From: Oribacterium sp. oral taxon 078 str. F0262
GTDB taxonomy: Bacteria; Bacillota; Clostridia; Lachnospirales; Lachnospiraceae
Direction: 5' to 3'
DNA length: 64,000 nt
Assembly (NCBI RefSeq): GCF_000160135.1
Contig: NZ_GG729933.1
Coordinates: forward strand, 254,816-318,815
Each line of letters opens with the position of its first letter. The stretch's first letter is position 1. Below are positions 16,135-25,864 of this stretch, one piece after another. A program made the translations under genes and the position numbers. Under the pieces are notes generated by a model, which was not told the origin of the DNA, did not search any database, and saw nothing but the letters and a program-made list of their open reading frames with translations.

Positions 16135-16725
16135 ATGAAGGTTTTGATGATCAATGGAAGTCGGAGGGAAAAGGGCTGCACGTACACGGCCCTGACGGAG
16201 ATCGGGAAGGTCCTTTCGGAGGAGAAGATCGACTCGGAGATCCTCTATATCGGAAAGCGCGCGGTCAATGGGGAGATCGACGAGCTGGTGAGAGAGGCAG
16301 CGGAGAAGGCGATGGAGGCCGATGCTCTGATCGTCGGATCCCCGGTCTACTATGCTTCCCCGAGCGGCGAGGTCCTAAGCTTCCTGGACCGCTTTTTCCA
16401 GCTCGGAGGAGCGGTGCTGAAGCATAAGCCGGGCGCCGCTGTCACCAGTGCGAGAAGGGCAGGCACTACGGCCTCCCTCGATGTCCTGAATAAGTATTTT
16501 CTCATCAATGAGATGCCTCTGGTCTCCTCCTGCTACTGGCCGATGGTCCATGGCAACAGCCCGGAGGAGGTCAGGAAGGATGAGGAGGGAATCTTCGTTA
16601 TGAGGACGCTTGCCCGTAACCTCTCCTGGCTTCTCCGTCTGATCGAGCTCGGAAGGAAAGAGGGGGTGACGGCGCCGGAGAGCGGGCCGAAGCCGAAGAC
16701 GAACTTCATCCGCTCCGAGCCTTAA
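16135..16725 (+). CDS. Flavodoxin-fold NAD(P)H-dependent FMN reductase
   Basis: A 196-residue protein with the flavodoxin-like fold. The N-terminal MKVLMINGSRREKGCTYTAL holds the FMN phosphate loop, and ADALIVGSPVYYASPSGEVL with FLDRFF is the second flavin loop typical of the iron-sulfur-flavoprotein and NADPH-dependent FMN reductase group. No Cys cluster is present, so it is not an Fe-S flavoprotein. ATG 16135 is chosen as it begins the conserved fold. It likely reduces quinones, azo or nitro compounds, or serves as an electron carrier. It stands alone between kdgK and a terminator shared with purC. Confidence 0.82.
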   Translation: MKVLMINGSRREKGCTYTALTEIGKVLSEEKIDSEILYIGKRAVNGEIDELVREAAEKAMEADALIVGSPVYYASPSGEVLSFLDRFFQLGGAVLKHKPGAAVTSARRAGTTASLDVLNKYFLINEMPLVSSCYWPMVHGNSPEEVRKDEEGIFVMRTLARNLSWLLRLIELGRKEGVTAPESGPKPKTNFIRSEP

Positions 16726-16830
16726 ACGGCTGCGCTGTATTTCTGAAGGCATCCTATCATGAATCTGAGCCTCTGCGCCTATGGACGGGAGGCATCTTCC
16801 GCCCCGGTGCTTTGCCGCCTCATCCCTCCG

Positions 16831-16913
16831 CCGCCTTGCAGGCGGGGGTGGGTCATTTGCCGCATCATGAGCGGGACGTTTGCTTCCCCGGCGCTTGGCC
16901 GCCTTGTGGGCGG
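16831..16913. repeat. Two related hairpin repeats 68 bp apart
   Basis: CCGCCTTGCAGGCGG (16831-16845) and CCGCCTTGTGGGCGG (16899-16913) are near-identical hairpin-forming sequences followed by similar GGGT-AT stretches. They lie in the otherwise non-coding gap between the FMN reductase gene and the shared terminator. Confidence 0.55.
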
Positions 16914-16934
16914 GTACGGGTTATCTGTTGCCCC

Positions 16935-16980
16935 GGCGCTCAGTGATCCTTTTTTGGGATCGCTGAGCGCCGCGGTTTTT
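16935..16980. terminator. Bidirectional terminator between the FMN reductase gene and purC
   Basis: GGCGCTCAGTGATCC (16935-16949) pairs with GGATCGCTGAGCGCC (16957-16971) with a single wobble, followed by GCGGTTTTT on the plus strand. The T-rich loop and convergent gene layout fit termination from both sides. Confidence 0.8.
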
Positions 16981-16981
16981 C

Positions 16982-17854
16982 TCAGATTCTTCCTCCCGTA
17001 AGCATCTCATATGCTTCTGCATAGAGCGCTGCGGTTTTGGTGACGACCTCCTCCGGGAGTACGCCGTGGTTTTCCGGATTTTCTTTCAGCCAGTTTCGGA
17101 CATACTGCTTGTCAAAGGAGGACTGCCCTCTACCCGGCTCATATTCCGAGAGGCGCCAGAAGCGGCTGGAATCCGGCGTGAGCAGCTCGTCTGCGAGAAC
17201 GACATTTCCCTCCGGGTCCAGGCCGAATTCGAATTTCGTGTCCGCGATGATGATGCCGCGGCTTAAGGCGTAGTCCGCACATTTTTGGTAGATGGAGAGG
17301 GAGGCGTCCCGGATCTTTTCCGCGATCCTCTGCCCCTGTCCCGGAAAGCTCTTCTCTAAATGAGGGATGCTCTCCTCATAGCTGATGTTTTCGTCGTGCT
17401 CCCCGAGCTCCGCCTTTGTGGATGGCGTGTAGAGAGGCTCCGGGAGCTTTTCGCATTCCCTCAGGCCTTCAGGCAGTTTTCTGCCGCAGATTGTGCCGTC
17501 TTTTTTGTAATTCTCCCAGCCGGAGCCCGTGATATAGCCCCGGACGATGCATTCGATCGGAATCATCCGGAGCTTCTCACAGAGGGTGGAGCGCCCCTGA
17601 AAGTACTGAGCCTGGAAAAACTCCGGCATATCCTTCGGATCGACGGAGATGAAATCATTGGGAAGAAGCTCCTTTGTATAGTCGAACCAGAACCTGGACA
17701 TCTGGGTCAGAATCCTTCCCTTCCCCGGAATCTCATTTTGGAGAATGATATCAAAGGCAGAGATCCGGTCTGTCGCGACCATGATGAGCCTTGTCTCGGA
17801 AAGCTCATAGATTTCCCTCACTTTCCCCGCTCTGACGGCCTTATACTCCCTCAT
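16982..17854 (-). CDS. purC: Phosphoribosylaminoimidazole-succinocarboxamide synthase (SAICAR synthase)
   Basis: A 290-residue enzyme of purine synthesis that joins aspartate to CAIR using ATP. Visible motifs are GKVREIYELSETRLIMVATDRISAFD at the start (split here by family blocks), IECIVRGYITGSGWENYKK, and the signature IIADTKFEFGLDPEGNVVLADELLTPDSSRFW. The length matches the longer bacterial PurC form. It is a single-gene unit here, away from other pur genes, and a TATACT box lies upstream at 17919-17914 on the minus strand. Its 3' end meets a bidirectional terminator. Confidence 0.96.
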   Translation of the reverse strand: MREYKAVRAGKVREIYELSETRLIMVATDRISAFDIILQNEIPGKGRILTQMSRFWFDYTKELLPNDFISVDPKDMPEFFQAQYFQGRSTLCEKLRMIPIECIVRGYITGSGWENYKKDGTICGRKLPEGLRECEKLPEPLYTPSTKAELGEHDENISYEESIPHLEKSFPGQGQRIAEKIRDASLSIYQKCADYALSRGIIIADTKFEFGLDPEGNVVLADELLTPDSSRFWRLSEYEPGRGQSSFDKQYVRNWLKENPENHGVLPEEVVTKTAALYAEAYEMLTGGRI

Positions 17855-17997
17855 CCTGTTCCTCCTTTCGCATTCCGGCTTCGAAGTGGAGCCGGATTTT
17901 TGGCACCGGAATCAGTATATCTTATTTTGGCTTTTCGGAGTAGGGGCTTTTCCTTGCCGGGGTGCGGGACTGTTTCTCCGGAAGAACAAAAAAGGGC

Positions 17998-18050
17998 TTG
18001 ACTTATCAGGATTACTGCGCTATGATCTGCCATGTTGATAGTAATTATCA
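17998..18050 (+). promoter_or_regulatory. perR promoter and Per/Fur-type box
   Basis: TTGACT (17998-18003), 17 bp, TATGAT (18021-18026). Just downstream, TGATAGT-A-ATTATCA (18036-18050) is a 7-1-7 inverted repeat with one mismatch, close to the Per box pattern. Its place over the transcription start suggests autorepression by the encoded Fur-family protein. Confidence 0.75.
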
Positions 18051-18111
18051 ATTTTGTTTTTTGGAGCTGCAGGAGGACCGAAAAACAAATCCAAGCCGGA
18101 AAGGAAATACG

Positions 18112-18525
18112 ATGAATTATTCGAGACAGCGGGAAGAGGTGCTGGATCAGCTCCGGATGCATAAGGATCATCCCACAGCGGATGTGATCTTCTCGGAGCT
18201 CCGGGGCCGCGACCCAAGCATCAGCCTCGCAACAGTTTATCGGAACCTGAAGCTTCTCTCAGAGCTGGGAGAGATCAGGAAACTCTCCTTTGTTTCGGGG
18301 GCGGATCGCTTTGATCCTACGGTCAGTCCGCATTATCATTTCGTGTGTGAGCGCTGCGGCAGGGTGCTGGATCTGCCGATGCAGGTGGCGGAAGGACTGG
18401 ACGCGGAGGCGCAGGATTTTGTCAGCGGCAGGGTGACGGGACATGATCTCGTCTTCCGGGGAGTCTGCGGGCAGTGCAGCGCGGAGGAGAAGAGGGATCT
18501 GTCCCCCGGGCAGGAGAAGAGCTGA
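18112..18525 (+). CDS. perR: Fur-family peroxide/metal regulator, PerR-like
   Basis: A 137-residue Fur-family repressor. The winged helix holds HPTADVIFSELRGRDPSISLA and TVYRNLKLLSELGEI; the C-terminal domain has the metal-sensing HYHFVCERCGRVLDL with a C-x2-C pair and a second C-x2-C (GVCGQC), the structural zinc site. The sequence HKDHPTAD and the compact length favour PerR over Fur, and two rubrerythrin genes follow on the same strand, the usual peroxide-defence targets. ATG 18112 is preceded by GGAAAGGAAA. A Per-type box overlaps its promoter. Confidence 0.85.
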   Translation: MNYSRQREEVLDQLRMHKDHPTADVIFSELRGRDPSISLATVYRNLKLLSELGEIRKLSFVSGADRFDPTVSPHYHFVCERCGRVLDLPMQVAEGLDAEAQDFVSGRVTGHDLVFRGVCGQCSAEEKRDLSPGQEKS

Positions 18526-18588
18526 GAGAGCTTTGTTGAGTCTATCTATATTATAAGCCGAGAGGACGGCGGAAAAGGAGATTAGCTT

Positions 18589-19134
18589 ATGAAAACATGG
18601 GTTTGTTCTGTCTGTGGTTATGTCTTTGAGGGAGAGCAGCCGCCCGAGAAGTGCCCGGTGTGCAAGGCCCCGGCATCGAAGTTCGTGGAGCAGACCGGAG
18701 AGCTCAGCTGGGCAGCGGAGCATGTGATCGGCGTCGCAAAGGATGTCCCGGAGGACATCAAGAATGATCTTCGCGCCAATTTCGAGGGAGAGTGCAGCGA
18801 GGTGGGGATGTACCTTGCGATGTCCAGAGCCGCCTACCGGGAGGGCTATCCGGAGATCGGAGACTACTACAAGATCGCCGCATTTGAGGAAGCGGATCAT
18901 GCCTCCCGCTTTGCGGAGCTTCTCGGTGAGGTCGTCTCTCCGTCCACAAAGGAGAATCTCACGGTCCGTGTCAAGGCGGAGAACGGCGCAACGGCCGGGA
19001 AGACCGATCTGGCAAAGAGAGCGAAGGCTCTGAACCTCGATGCGATCCACGACACGGTTCACGAGATGGCAAGAGATGAGGCAAGACACGGAAAGGCCTT
19101 CCAGGGTCTTCTGAAGAGATATTTCAACGCCTGA
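18589..19134 (+). CDS. Reverse rubrerythrin (N-terminal rubredoxin, C-terminal ferritin-like)
   Basis: A 181-residue non-haem iron peroxidase. The rubredoxin-type domain comes first ([12 protein letters not shown]...[10 protein letters not shown]), followed from about residue 45 by a four-helix ferritin-like di-iron domain with [31 protein letters not shown] and [14 protein letters not shown]. This inverted order defines reverse rubrerythrins of clostridia, which reduce H2O2 and O2 using NADH-derived electrons. It lies 63 bases after perR and is followed by a classical rubrerythrin, forming a peroxide-defence set. Confidence 0.95.
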   Translation: MKTWVCSVCGYVFEGEQPPEKCPVCKAPASKFVEQTGELSWAAEHVIGVAKDVPEDIKNDLRANFEGECSEVGMYLAMSRAAYREGYPEIGDYYKIAAFEEADHASRFAELLGEVVSPSTKENLTVRVKAENGATAGKTDLAKRAKALNLDAIHDTVHEMARDEARHGKAFQGLLKRYFNA

Positions 19135-19210
19135 TACTTCGCGCCTGATGATCGGGGGAGCGTCCATGGGGCGGGAGAATCCCCGGGCGCTTTTGGGGAA
19201 AACGAAAACA

Positions 19211-19290
19211 GTATAGAGTAGAGCAGAATGGCCTGTCATGATTGTATTTTTAAAGATCATGACAGGCCTATAGAATGGGTATAGAGTAGA
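19211..19290. repeat. Perfect hairpin flanked by 12-bp direct repeats
   Basis: GGCCTGTCATGAT (19230-19242) and ATCATGACAGGCC (19256-19268) form a perfect 13-bp stem. The same 12-mer, GTATAGAGTAGA, stands at 19211-19222 and 19279-19290 on either side. The whole sits between the two rubrerythrin genes and has no U-tract. Confidence 0.8.
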
Positions 19291-19350
19291 AGTGCTTATG
19301 GGGACCGATGGTCTTAGGTGGGGAAAATAAAATTTCAGGAGGACAGGATT

Positions 19351-19899
19351 ATGGCAGATTACAAGGGAAGCAAGACAGAGAAAAACCTCTGGACCGCGTT
19401 TGCGGGGGAGTCTCAGGCAAGGAATAAGTATGAATTCTTCGCCTCTCAGGCACAGAAGGAGGGCTATCAGCAGATCGCGGCGCTTTTTATGGAGACGGCG
19501 AACAACGAGAAGGCCCATGGGAAGATGTGGTTTAAGGAGCTCGCGGGACTCGGCGGCGGAGTCGGTGATACCGCGGCGAATCTGAAGGCAGCTGCTGCCG
19601 GCGAGAATTACGAGTGGACGACGATGTATAAGCAGATGGCCGAGGACGCGGAGGAGGAGGGCTTTTCCGCCCTCGCCGCAAAGTTTCGGCTGGTCGCGGA
19701 GGTCGAGAAGTCTCACGATGAGAGATACCAGAAGCTGCTCAAAAGAGTAGAGAGCGAGACTGTCTTTAAGGAGGAAAAGCCGACGATCTGGAGATGCAGA
19801 AACTGCGGATTTCTCTATGAGGCTGAGGAGGCGCCGGAGAAGTGCCCCTGCTGTGATCATCCGAAGGCCTTCTTCGAGAGAGTGGAAGAGAATTATTGA
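19351..19899 (+). CDS. rbr: Rubrerythrin
   Basis: A 182-residue classical rubrerythrin. The N-terminal ferritin-like domain has [20 protein letters not shown] and [15 protein letters not shown], with [15 protein letters not shown] and [14 protein letters not shown] completing the di-iron ligands; the C-terminal rubredoxin domain has [11 protein letters not shown]...[13 protein letters not shown]. It reduces hydrogen peroxide in anaerobes. ATG 19351 has AGGAGGACAGG upstream; the in-frame ATG at 19318 has no such site. A strong terminator follows. Confidence 0.95.
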   Translation: MADYKGSKTEKNLWTAFAGESQARNKYEFFASQAQKEGYQQIAALFMETANNEKAHGKMWFKELAGLGGGVGDTAANLKAAAAGENYEWTTMYKQMAEDAEEEGFSALAAKFRLVAEVEKSHDERYQKLLKRVESETVFKEEKPTIWRCRNCGFLYEAEEAPEKCPCCDHPKAFFERVEENY

Positions 19900-19931
19900 T
19901 TTGCCGCGGAACGGTCATATCTGATGCTTAA

Positions 19932-21515
<1,584 letters not shown>

Positions 21516-21656
21516 GGCTCTATCTATAAACCGACGGTTCTCCGGCGACTGCAAAAGGACGGACCGCCGGGCGGCGGGGCAGTGGACGGCCTGCAGAGCC
21601 GCCTGCCCTTGCAGTGGAAGAGCCGATACCTCGAAAAAAGCATAGAGAGATTCCGG

Positions 21657-21693
21657 TGCCCGCGCAGACAGCTTTGCCTGTGCGGGCATTTTT
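21657..21693 (+). terminator. Terminator of eno
   Basis: TGCCCGCGCAG (21657-21667) pairs with CTGTGCGGGCA (21678-21688) with one wobble, followed by TTTTTCG. Confidence 0.85.
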
Positions 21694-21773
21694 CGTCCCG
21701 GCCGTGCGGGGAAGAGCTGCGAAGTGAAAACTTTCCCTTTTTTACAAAAAAAGAGTAAAAAAATTCCGAAATC

Positions 21774-21853
21774 TGTGCTACACTGTAGCGAAATGGAAAC
21801 ACTTCATTTAAGATGAGTCGGCACGAACGGTAAAAATCCATGGATTTTACCGT
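21774..21853 (+). promoter_or_regulatory. hppA extended -10 promoter and leader palindrome
   Basis: TGTGC-TACACT (21774-21784) looks like an extended -10 element without a good -35 box. Downstream, ACGGTAAAAATCCA (21827-21840) and TGGATTTTACCGT (21841-21853) make a near-perfect palindrome with one bulged A, in the untranslated leader. It has no U-tract and may be an operator or an RNA hairpin. Nothing else was recognised between the eno terminator and hppA. Confidence 0.45.
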
Positions 21854-21925
21854 GCGCTTGCCTCGCCGAAGAGCGGGGAGGGGGGCTTGCAGGACGGGGA
21901 GTCCGCTGCTTCCGGGAGGTCATTT

Positions 21926-23908
21926 ATGAATTCTTTACTTTACTTGGTTCCGCTCTTCGGGGCCGCGGCTCTCGCTTTCGCGTTTTTTCAGGCGCAGCGG
22001 GTTATCGGTGCTCAGACAGGCAATGAGCGGATGCAGGAGATCGCGAGCGCGATTTCCGAGGGCGCTCATGCCTTCCTTTTCTCGGAATATCGGATTCTTC
22101 TTCTCTTCGTGGCGATTCTTTTCCTTCTGATCGGGATCGGAACGGGGAGCCGGAGCTGGGTGAGTGCGCTCGCCTTTGTGTTTGGAGCGCTTCTGTCCAC
22201 CCTGGCGGGATACTTCGGCATGAGCACCGCGACGAAGGCCAATGTCCGCACGGCTGCGGCGGCCGAGAGGAGCGGGATGAATCAGGCCCTGCAGCTTGCA
22301 TTTGCGGGCGGCTCTGTCATGGGAATGTGCGTCGCGGGCTTCGGCGTTTTGGGAGTCAGCCTGGTCTTCCTCATCACAAAGGATGTGAATGTGCTCTCCG
22401 GCTTCTCCCTCGGAGCTTCCTCCATCGCGCTCTTTGCGAGGGTTGGCGGAGGAATCTATACCAAGGCCGCCGATGTCGGAGCGGACCTGGTCGGAAAGGT
22501 CGAGGCGGGGATTCCGGAGGATGATCCGAGAAATCCCGCTGTGATCGCGGATAATGTCGGCGATAATGTCGGCGATGTCGCCGGCATGGGAGCGGATCTT
22601 TTCGAGTCCTATGTCGGAGCGCTGGTCTCTGCCTTGACGCTGGGGGCGGTTTACTTTCAGGATGCGGGGGTGCTCTATCCTCTGCTTCTTGCGGCCTTCG
22701 GTCTGCTCGCCTGTATTATCGGAAGCTTTTTCATCCGCGGGGGGAATGAGCCTCAGAAGGCCCTGAAGCTTGCAAGCTATGTCTCTGCCCTTGGCGTAAT
22801 CGTCGCGGCCTTCTTTTTCAGCAATTTTCTCTTCGGGAACTTCCAGGCGGCGCTCGCGGTGGTATCCGGCCTTGTGGCGGGACTTTTGATCGGAGCGGTG
22901 ACGGAGTTTTACACCTCCGGAGATTATAAGCCGGTGCAGGAGATTGCGCGCCAGTCGGAGACCGGGGCCGGCACCAATATCATCTCCGGCATCGCGGTCG
23001 GCATGCGCTCCACGGCGATCCCGATCCTTCTGATCGCAGTCGCGATCTTTATCGCGTATCGGGAGCTCGGCCTCTACGGGATCGCGCTCTCCGCGGTCGG
23101 AATGCTCTCCACCACGGCCGTGACGGTCGCCGTCGACGCCTATGGTCCGATCGCGGACAATGCGGGCGGCATCGCGGAGATGTCGGGACTCGAGGAGTCG
23201 GTCCGCGGCATCACGGATAAGCTCGACGCGGTGGGGAATACGACGGCCGCCATGGGAAAGGGCTTTGCGATCGGGAGCGCGGCGCTCACGGCCCTTGCGC
23301 TTTTTGCGGCCTATGCGGAGGCAGTGCAGCTGCAGAGCATCAATGTCCTGGACAGCCGCGTCACGATCGGGCTTTTGCTCGGGGCGATGCTTCCCTTCCT
23401 TTTCTCCGCCTTTACGATGAGCTCCGTCAGCCGCGCGGCCTTTGCGATGATCGAGGAGGTCCGCCGGCAGTTCCGGGAGAAGCCCGGCATTATGCAGGGC
23501 ACGGAGAGACCGGATTATAAGAGCTGCGTCGCGATCTCCACCAATGCCGCTCTGAAGGAAATGATCGTCCCGGGGCTTCTCGCGGTGGCGGCGCCGCTCG
23601 CGGTCGGTCTGGTCCTCGGAGCGGAGGCTCTCGGCGGGCTGCTAGCGGGAGCTCTGGCCTCCGGCGTCATGATGGCGATCTTTATGTCCAACTCCGGCGG
23701 CGCCTGGGACAATGCGAAGAAATATATCGAGGGCGGACATAACGGCGGAAAGGGAAGTGAAGCGCACAAGGCGGCGGTAGTGGGAGACACCGTGGGGGAC
23801 CCCTTTAAGGATACCTCCGGCCCCTCCATCAACATCCTCATCAAGCTGATGACCGTTATCTCCCTCGTCTTCGCCCCCCTCTTCCTCTCCCTCGGCGGAA
23901 TACTATAA
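21926..23908 (+). CDS. hppA: Membrane-bound K+-dependent cation-pumping pyrophosphatase
   Basis: A 660-residue integral membrane protein with about 15-16 hydrophobic segments. It hydrolyses pyrophosphate and pumps Na+ or H+. The catalytic region is intact: [20 protein letters not shown], then [20 protein letters not shown], with a C-terminal [12 protein letters not shown] and [15 protein letters not shown]. The motif [16 protein letters not shown] carries Ala where K+-independent pumps carry Lys, marking it as K+-dependent, a group that includes the Na+ pumps. ATG 21926 has GGGAGGT nearby; an in-frame ATG 13 codons earlier is less likely. Confidence 0.95.
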   Translation: MNSLLYLVPLFGAAALAFAFFQAQRVIGAQTGNERMQEIASAISEGAHAFLFSEYRILLLFVAILFLLIGIGTGSRSWVSALAFVFGALLSTLAGYFGMSTATKANVRTAAAAERSGMNQALQLAFAGGSVMGMCVAGFGVLGVSLVFLITKDVNVLSGFSLGASSIALFARVGGGIYTKAADVGADLVGKVEAGIPEDDPRNPAVIADNVGDNVGDVAGMGADLFESYVGALVSALTLGAVYFQDAGVLYPLLLAAFGLLACIIGSFFIRGGNEPQKALKLASYVSALGVIVAAFFFSNFLFGNFQAALAVVSGLVAGLLIGAVTEFYTSGDYKPVQEIARQSETGAGTNIISGIAVGMRSTAIPILLIAVAIFIAYRELGLYGIALSAVGMLSTTAVTVAVDAYGPIADNAGGIAEMSGLEESVRGITDKLDAVGNTTAAMGKGFAIGSAALTALALFAAYAEAVQLQSINVLDSRVTIGLLLGAMLPFLFSAFTMSSVSRAAFAMIEEVRRQFREKPGIMQGTERPDYKSCVAISTNAALKEMIVPGLLAVAAPLAVGLVLGAEALGGLLAGALASGVMMAIFMSNSGGAWDNAKKYIEGGHNGGKGSEAHKAAVVGDTVGDPFKDTSGPSINILIKLMTVISLVFAPLFLSLGGIL

Positions 23909-23934
23909 AGCTGCGCCGCCGCTCGGGAATCATC

Positions 23935-23974
23935 AAGCGGAGAATGCCCTTACGCGGGGCGTTCTCCGCTTTTA
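23935..23974 (+). terminator. Terminator of hppA
   Basis: AAGCGGAGAATGCCC (23935-23949) pairs with GGGGCGTTCTCCGCTT (23956-23971) with wobbles, followed by TTAAG. It overlaps the intergenic space before the sdaAB promoter. Confidence 0.75.
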
Positions 23975-24003
23975 AGCGGAGGTAAAGCCGCGCCATCTTT
24001 TGT

Positions 24004-24032
24004 TTTACAAGGCCCGGATTTTTCGCTATACT
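24004..24032 (+). promoter_or_regulatory. Promoter of the serine dehydratase operon
   Basis: TTTACA (24004-24009), a 17-bp spacer and TATACT (24027-24032), closely upstream of the sdaAB start at 24054, giving a very short leader. Confidence 0.75.
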
Positions 24033-24053
24033 GTGACGCGGGAGAAGAGAAAT

Positions 24054-24722
24054 ATGAACGTCTTTAATATTATCGGGCCGATCATGATCGGCCCTTCCAG
24101 CTCTCATACAGCCGGCGCGGTGCGGCTCGGAAGAGTGGTGAACAAGCTTTCCGGCGGAGCGGATTTTCAGGAGCTCACGATCGAGCTCTCCGGCTCCTTC
24201 GCCCGCACCTACCGGGGGCACGGCACGGATCGAGCGCTCCTTGCGGGGATCATGGGATTTCACAGCTATTCGGAAGAGATTCGTGACGCGCTGGATATCG
24301 CGAAAAAACGCGGCATTCCCTACCGCTTCGTCGAGACGGATATCCCGGATGCGCATCCGAATACCGCGAGAATTCATTTTCTCACAAGGGACGGCGCCGA
24401 GGGGAGCGTGCAGGGAGCCAGCATCGGAGGGGGAAATATCCGGGTGGATTTCGTGAATGGGCTCCGGGTGGACTTTACGGGGGAGAATAATACGATCCTG
24501 GTTCTGCATCGGGACCGCCCCGGTCTCATCGCCTCCGTCACGAATCTGATCTATGAGGAATATCGGGATATCAATATCGGGAATTTCCGCCTGAGCCGCC
24601 GGGAGAGAGGGGGGCTTGCGCTCATGACGATCGAGATCGACCAGGTCCCTCCCGATCAGATGGTAGAGGCGATCCAGAACCTTCGGGATGTGGAGAAGGC
24701 GCTTTTGATCCGGGCGAGCTAG
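24054..24722 (+). CDS. sdaAB: L-serine ammonia-lyase, iron-sulfur-dependent, beta subunit
   Basis: A 222-residue subunit of the oxygen-sensitive [4Fe-4S] L-serine dehydratase. The start FNIIGPIMIGPSSSHTAGAV is the family signature; the middle has GHGTDRALLAG and DAHPNTARI; from about residue 150 an ACT domain follows (LVLHRDRPGLIASVTNLIYE). The complex deaminates serine to pyruvate and ammonia. ATG 24054 is the family start; the frame is open further upstream but lacks support. The alpha-subunit gene starts 10 bases downstream. Confidence 0.95.
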   Translation: MNVFNIIGPIMIGPSSSHTAGAVRLGRVVNKLSGGADFQELTIELSGSFARTYRGHGTDRALLAGIMGFHSYSEEIRDALDIAKKRGIPYRFVETDIPDAHPNTARIHFLTRDGAEGSVQGASIGGGNIRVDFVNGLRVDFTGENNTILVLHRDRPGLIASVTNLIYEEYRDINIGNFRLSRRERGGLALMTIEIDQVPPDQMVEAIQNLRDVEKALLIRAS

Positions 24723-24732
24723 GGGGAGGGAT

Positions 24733-25614
24733 ATGCTTCGATATGATTCCATTCAGAGCCTGATCGATGCCGCGGAGCGGGATGGGATAAGGCTCAGCGA
24801 GCTTTGCCTGAGGGATCAGGCGGAGGAGCTGGAGAAGCCGGAGGAAGAACTTTACGCCAGGATGGAGGAAAGCTTTGATGTGATGTGCGAGTCCGTTCGA
24901 AAGGGCAGTACAGCGGGACTTCGCTCCACCTCGGGCCTGACCGGCGGAGAGGGAGAGAGGATGCTCCGCTATGCGGAGGAGCGGAGAGGCGGACTGTGCG
25001 GAAGCTTTCTCACGAGAGCTCTCGGAAGGGCGCTGTCTGTCTCGAACTGCAACGCGGCGATGGGGCGGATCGTGGCGACTCCGACCGCGGGAAGCTGCGG
25101 CATCCTCCCCGGCTGCCTGGTCTCCATGTACGAGGACAGGGATATCCCGAAGAGGGAGGTCGTCATGTCCATCTTCACGGCGGGGGCCTTCGGCATGGTC
25201 ATCGCGAATACGGCGTCCATCGCCGGGGCGTCGGGGGGCTGTCAGGCGGAGTGCGGCTCCGCCTCCGGTATGGCGGCAGCGGCTCTTGTGGAGCTTTCCG
25301 GAGGGACGCCGACACAGTGCGGCTATGCGCTTGGCATGGCGATCGTGAATCAGCTGGGGCTGGTCTGCGATCCGGTGGCGGGGCTCGTGGAAATCCCCTG
25401 CATCAAGAGGAATGCCTCCGGTGTCATGATTGCCTTCTCCTCCGCGGACATGGCGCTCTCCGGCATTGATCTGAAGATTCCGGTCGATGAGTGCATCGCG
25501 GCGATGAAGGCGGTGGGGGACAGCATGGCTCCGGCGTTGAAGGAGACGGCGCTCGGCGGCCTTGCGGCGAGTCCCACCGGGATCCGGCTTCGGAAGCAGG
25601 TCTTCGGGAAGTAG
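24733..25614 (+). CDS. sdaAA: L-serine ammonia-lyase, iron-sulfur-dependent, alpha subunit
   Basis: A 293-residue catalytic subunit. Conserved elements are GLTGGEGERM, TPTAGSCGILPGCLVSMYE, ASGGCQAECGSASGMAAAAL and CDPVAGLVEIPCIKRNA; the cysteines in these blocks include the ligands of the [4Fe-4S] cluster that binds the substrate hydroxyl. It works with the beta subunit just upstream. A GGGGGAGGG ribosome site lies between the two genes. Serine catabolism next to a peptide transporter gene fits amino-acid fermentation. Confidence 0.95.
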   Translation: MLRYDSIQSLIDAAERDGIRLSELCLRDQAEELEKPEEELYARMEESFDVMCESVRKGSTAGLRSTSGLTGGEGERMLRYAEERRGGLCGSFLTRALGRALSVSNCNAAMGRIVATPTAGSCGILPGCLVSMYEDRDIPKREVVMSIFTAGAFGMVIANTASIAGASGGCQAECGSASGMAAAALVELSGGTPTQCGYALGMAIVNQLGLVCDPVAGLVEIPCIKRNASGVMIAFSSADMALSGIDLKIPVDECIAAMKAVGDSMAPALKETALGGLAASPTGIRLRKQVFGK

Positions 25615-25649
25615 GGAGAGAGATACGACAAGCGTTCTTGTGAAAGCAC

Positions 25650-25673
25650 ATGGAAGAGAAAAAGTCTTTTCCA
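25650..25673 (+). terminator. Possible terminator after sdaAA
   Basis: ATGGAAGAGA and TCTTTTCCAT form an imperfect hairpin around AAAAG. The U-tract is missing, so termination is uncertain. Confidence 0.35.
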
Positions 25674-25724
25674 TCGGGCTAGTACAATCTGCCCATAAAA
25701 TATAAATTATATCGAAATAAAATA

Positions 25725-25753
25725 TTGAAGAAACATAGACTTTGTGCTAGAGT
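25725..25753 (+). promoter_or_regulatory. Promoter of the POT transporter gene
   Basis: TTGAAG (25725-25730), a 17-bp spacer and TAGAGT (25748-25753), preceded by TGC as an extended -10. The region just upstream (25696-25722) is very A/T-rich, like an UP element. Confidence 0.55.
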
Positions 25754-25864
25754 GGGAAAGGCGATGAGTCAGGTCTGTGTCGGGCTTTCTGTCCTTTCCG
25801 CAGACGCTGATCCGGAGGAAACAGCTTTTCGAAAGGCCGCCTTGCGCGGCGAGAAGGGGGGTTC

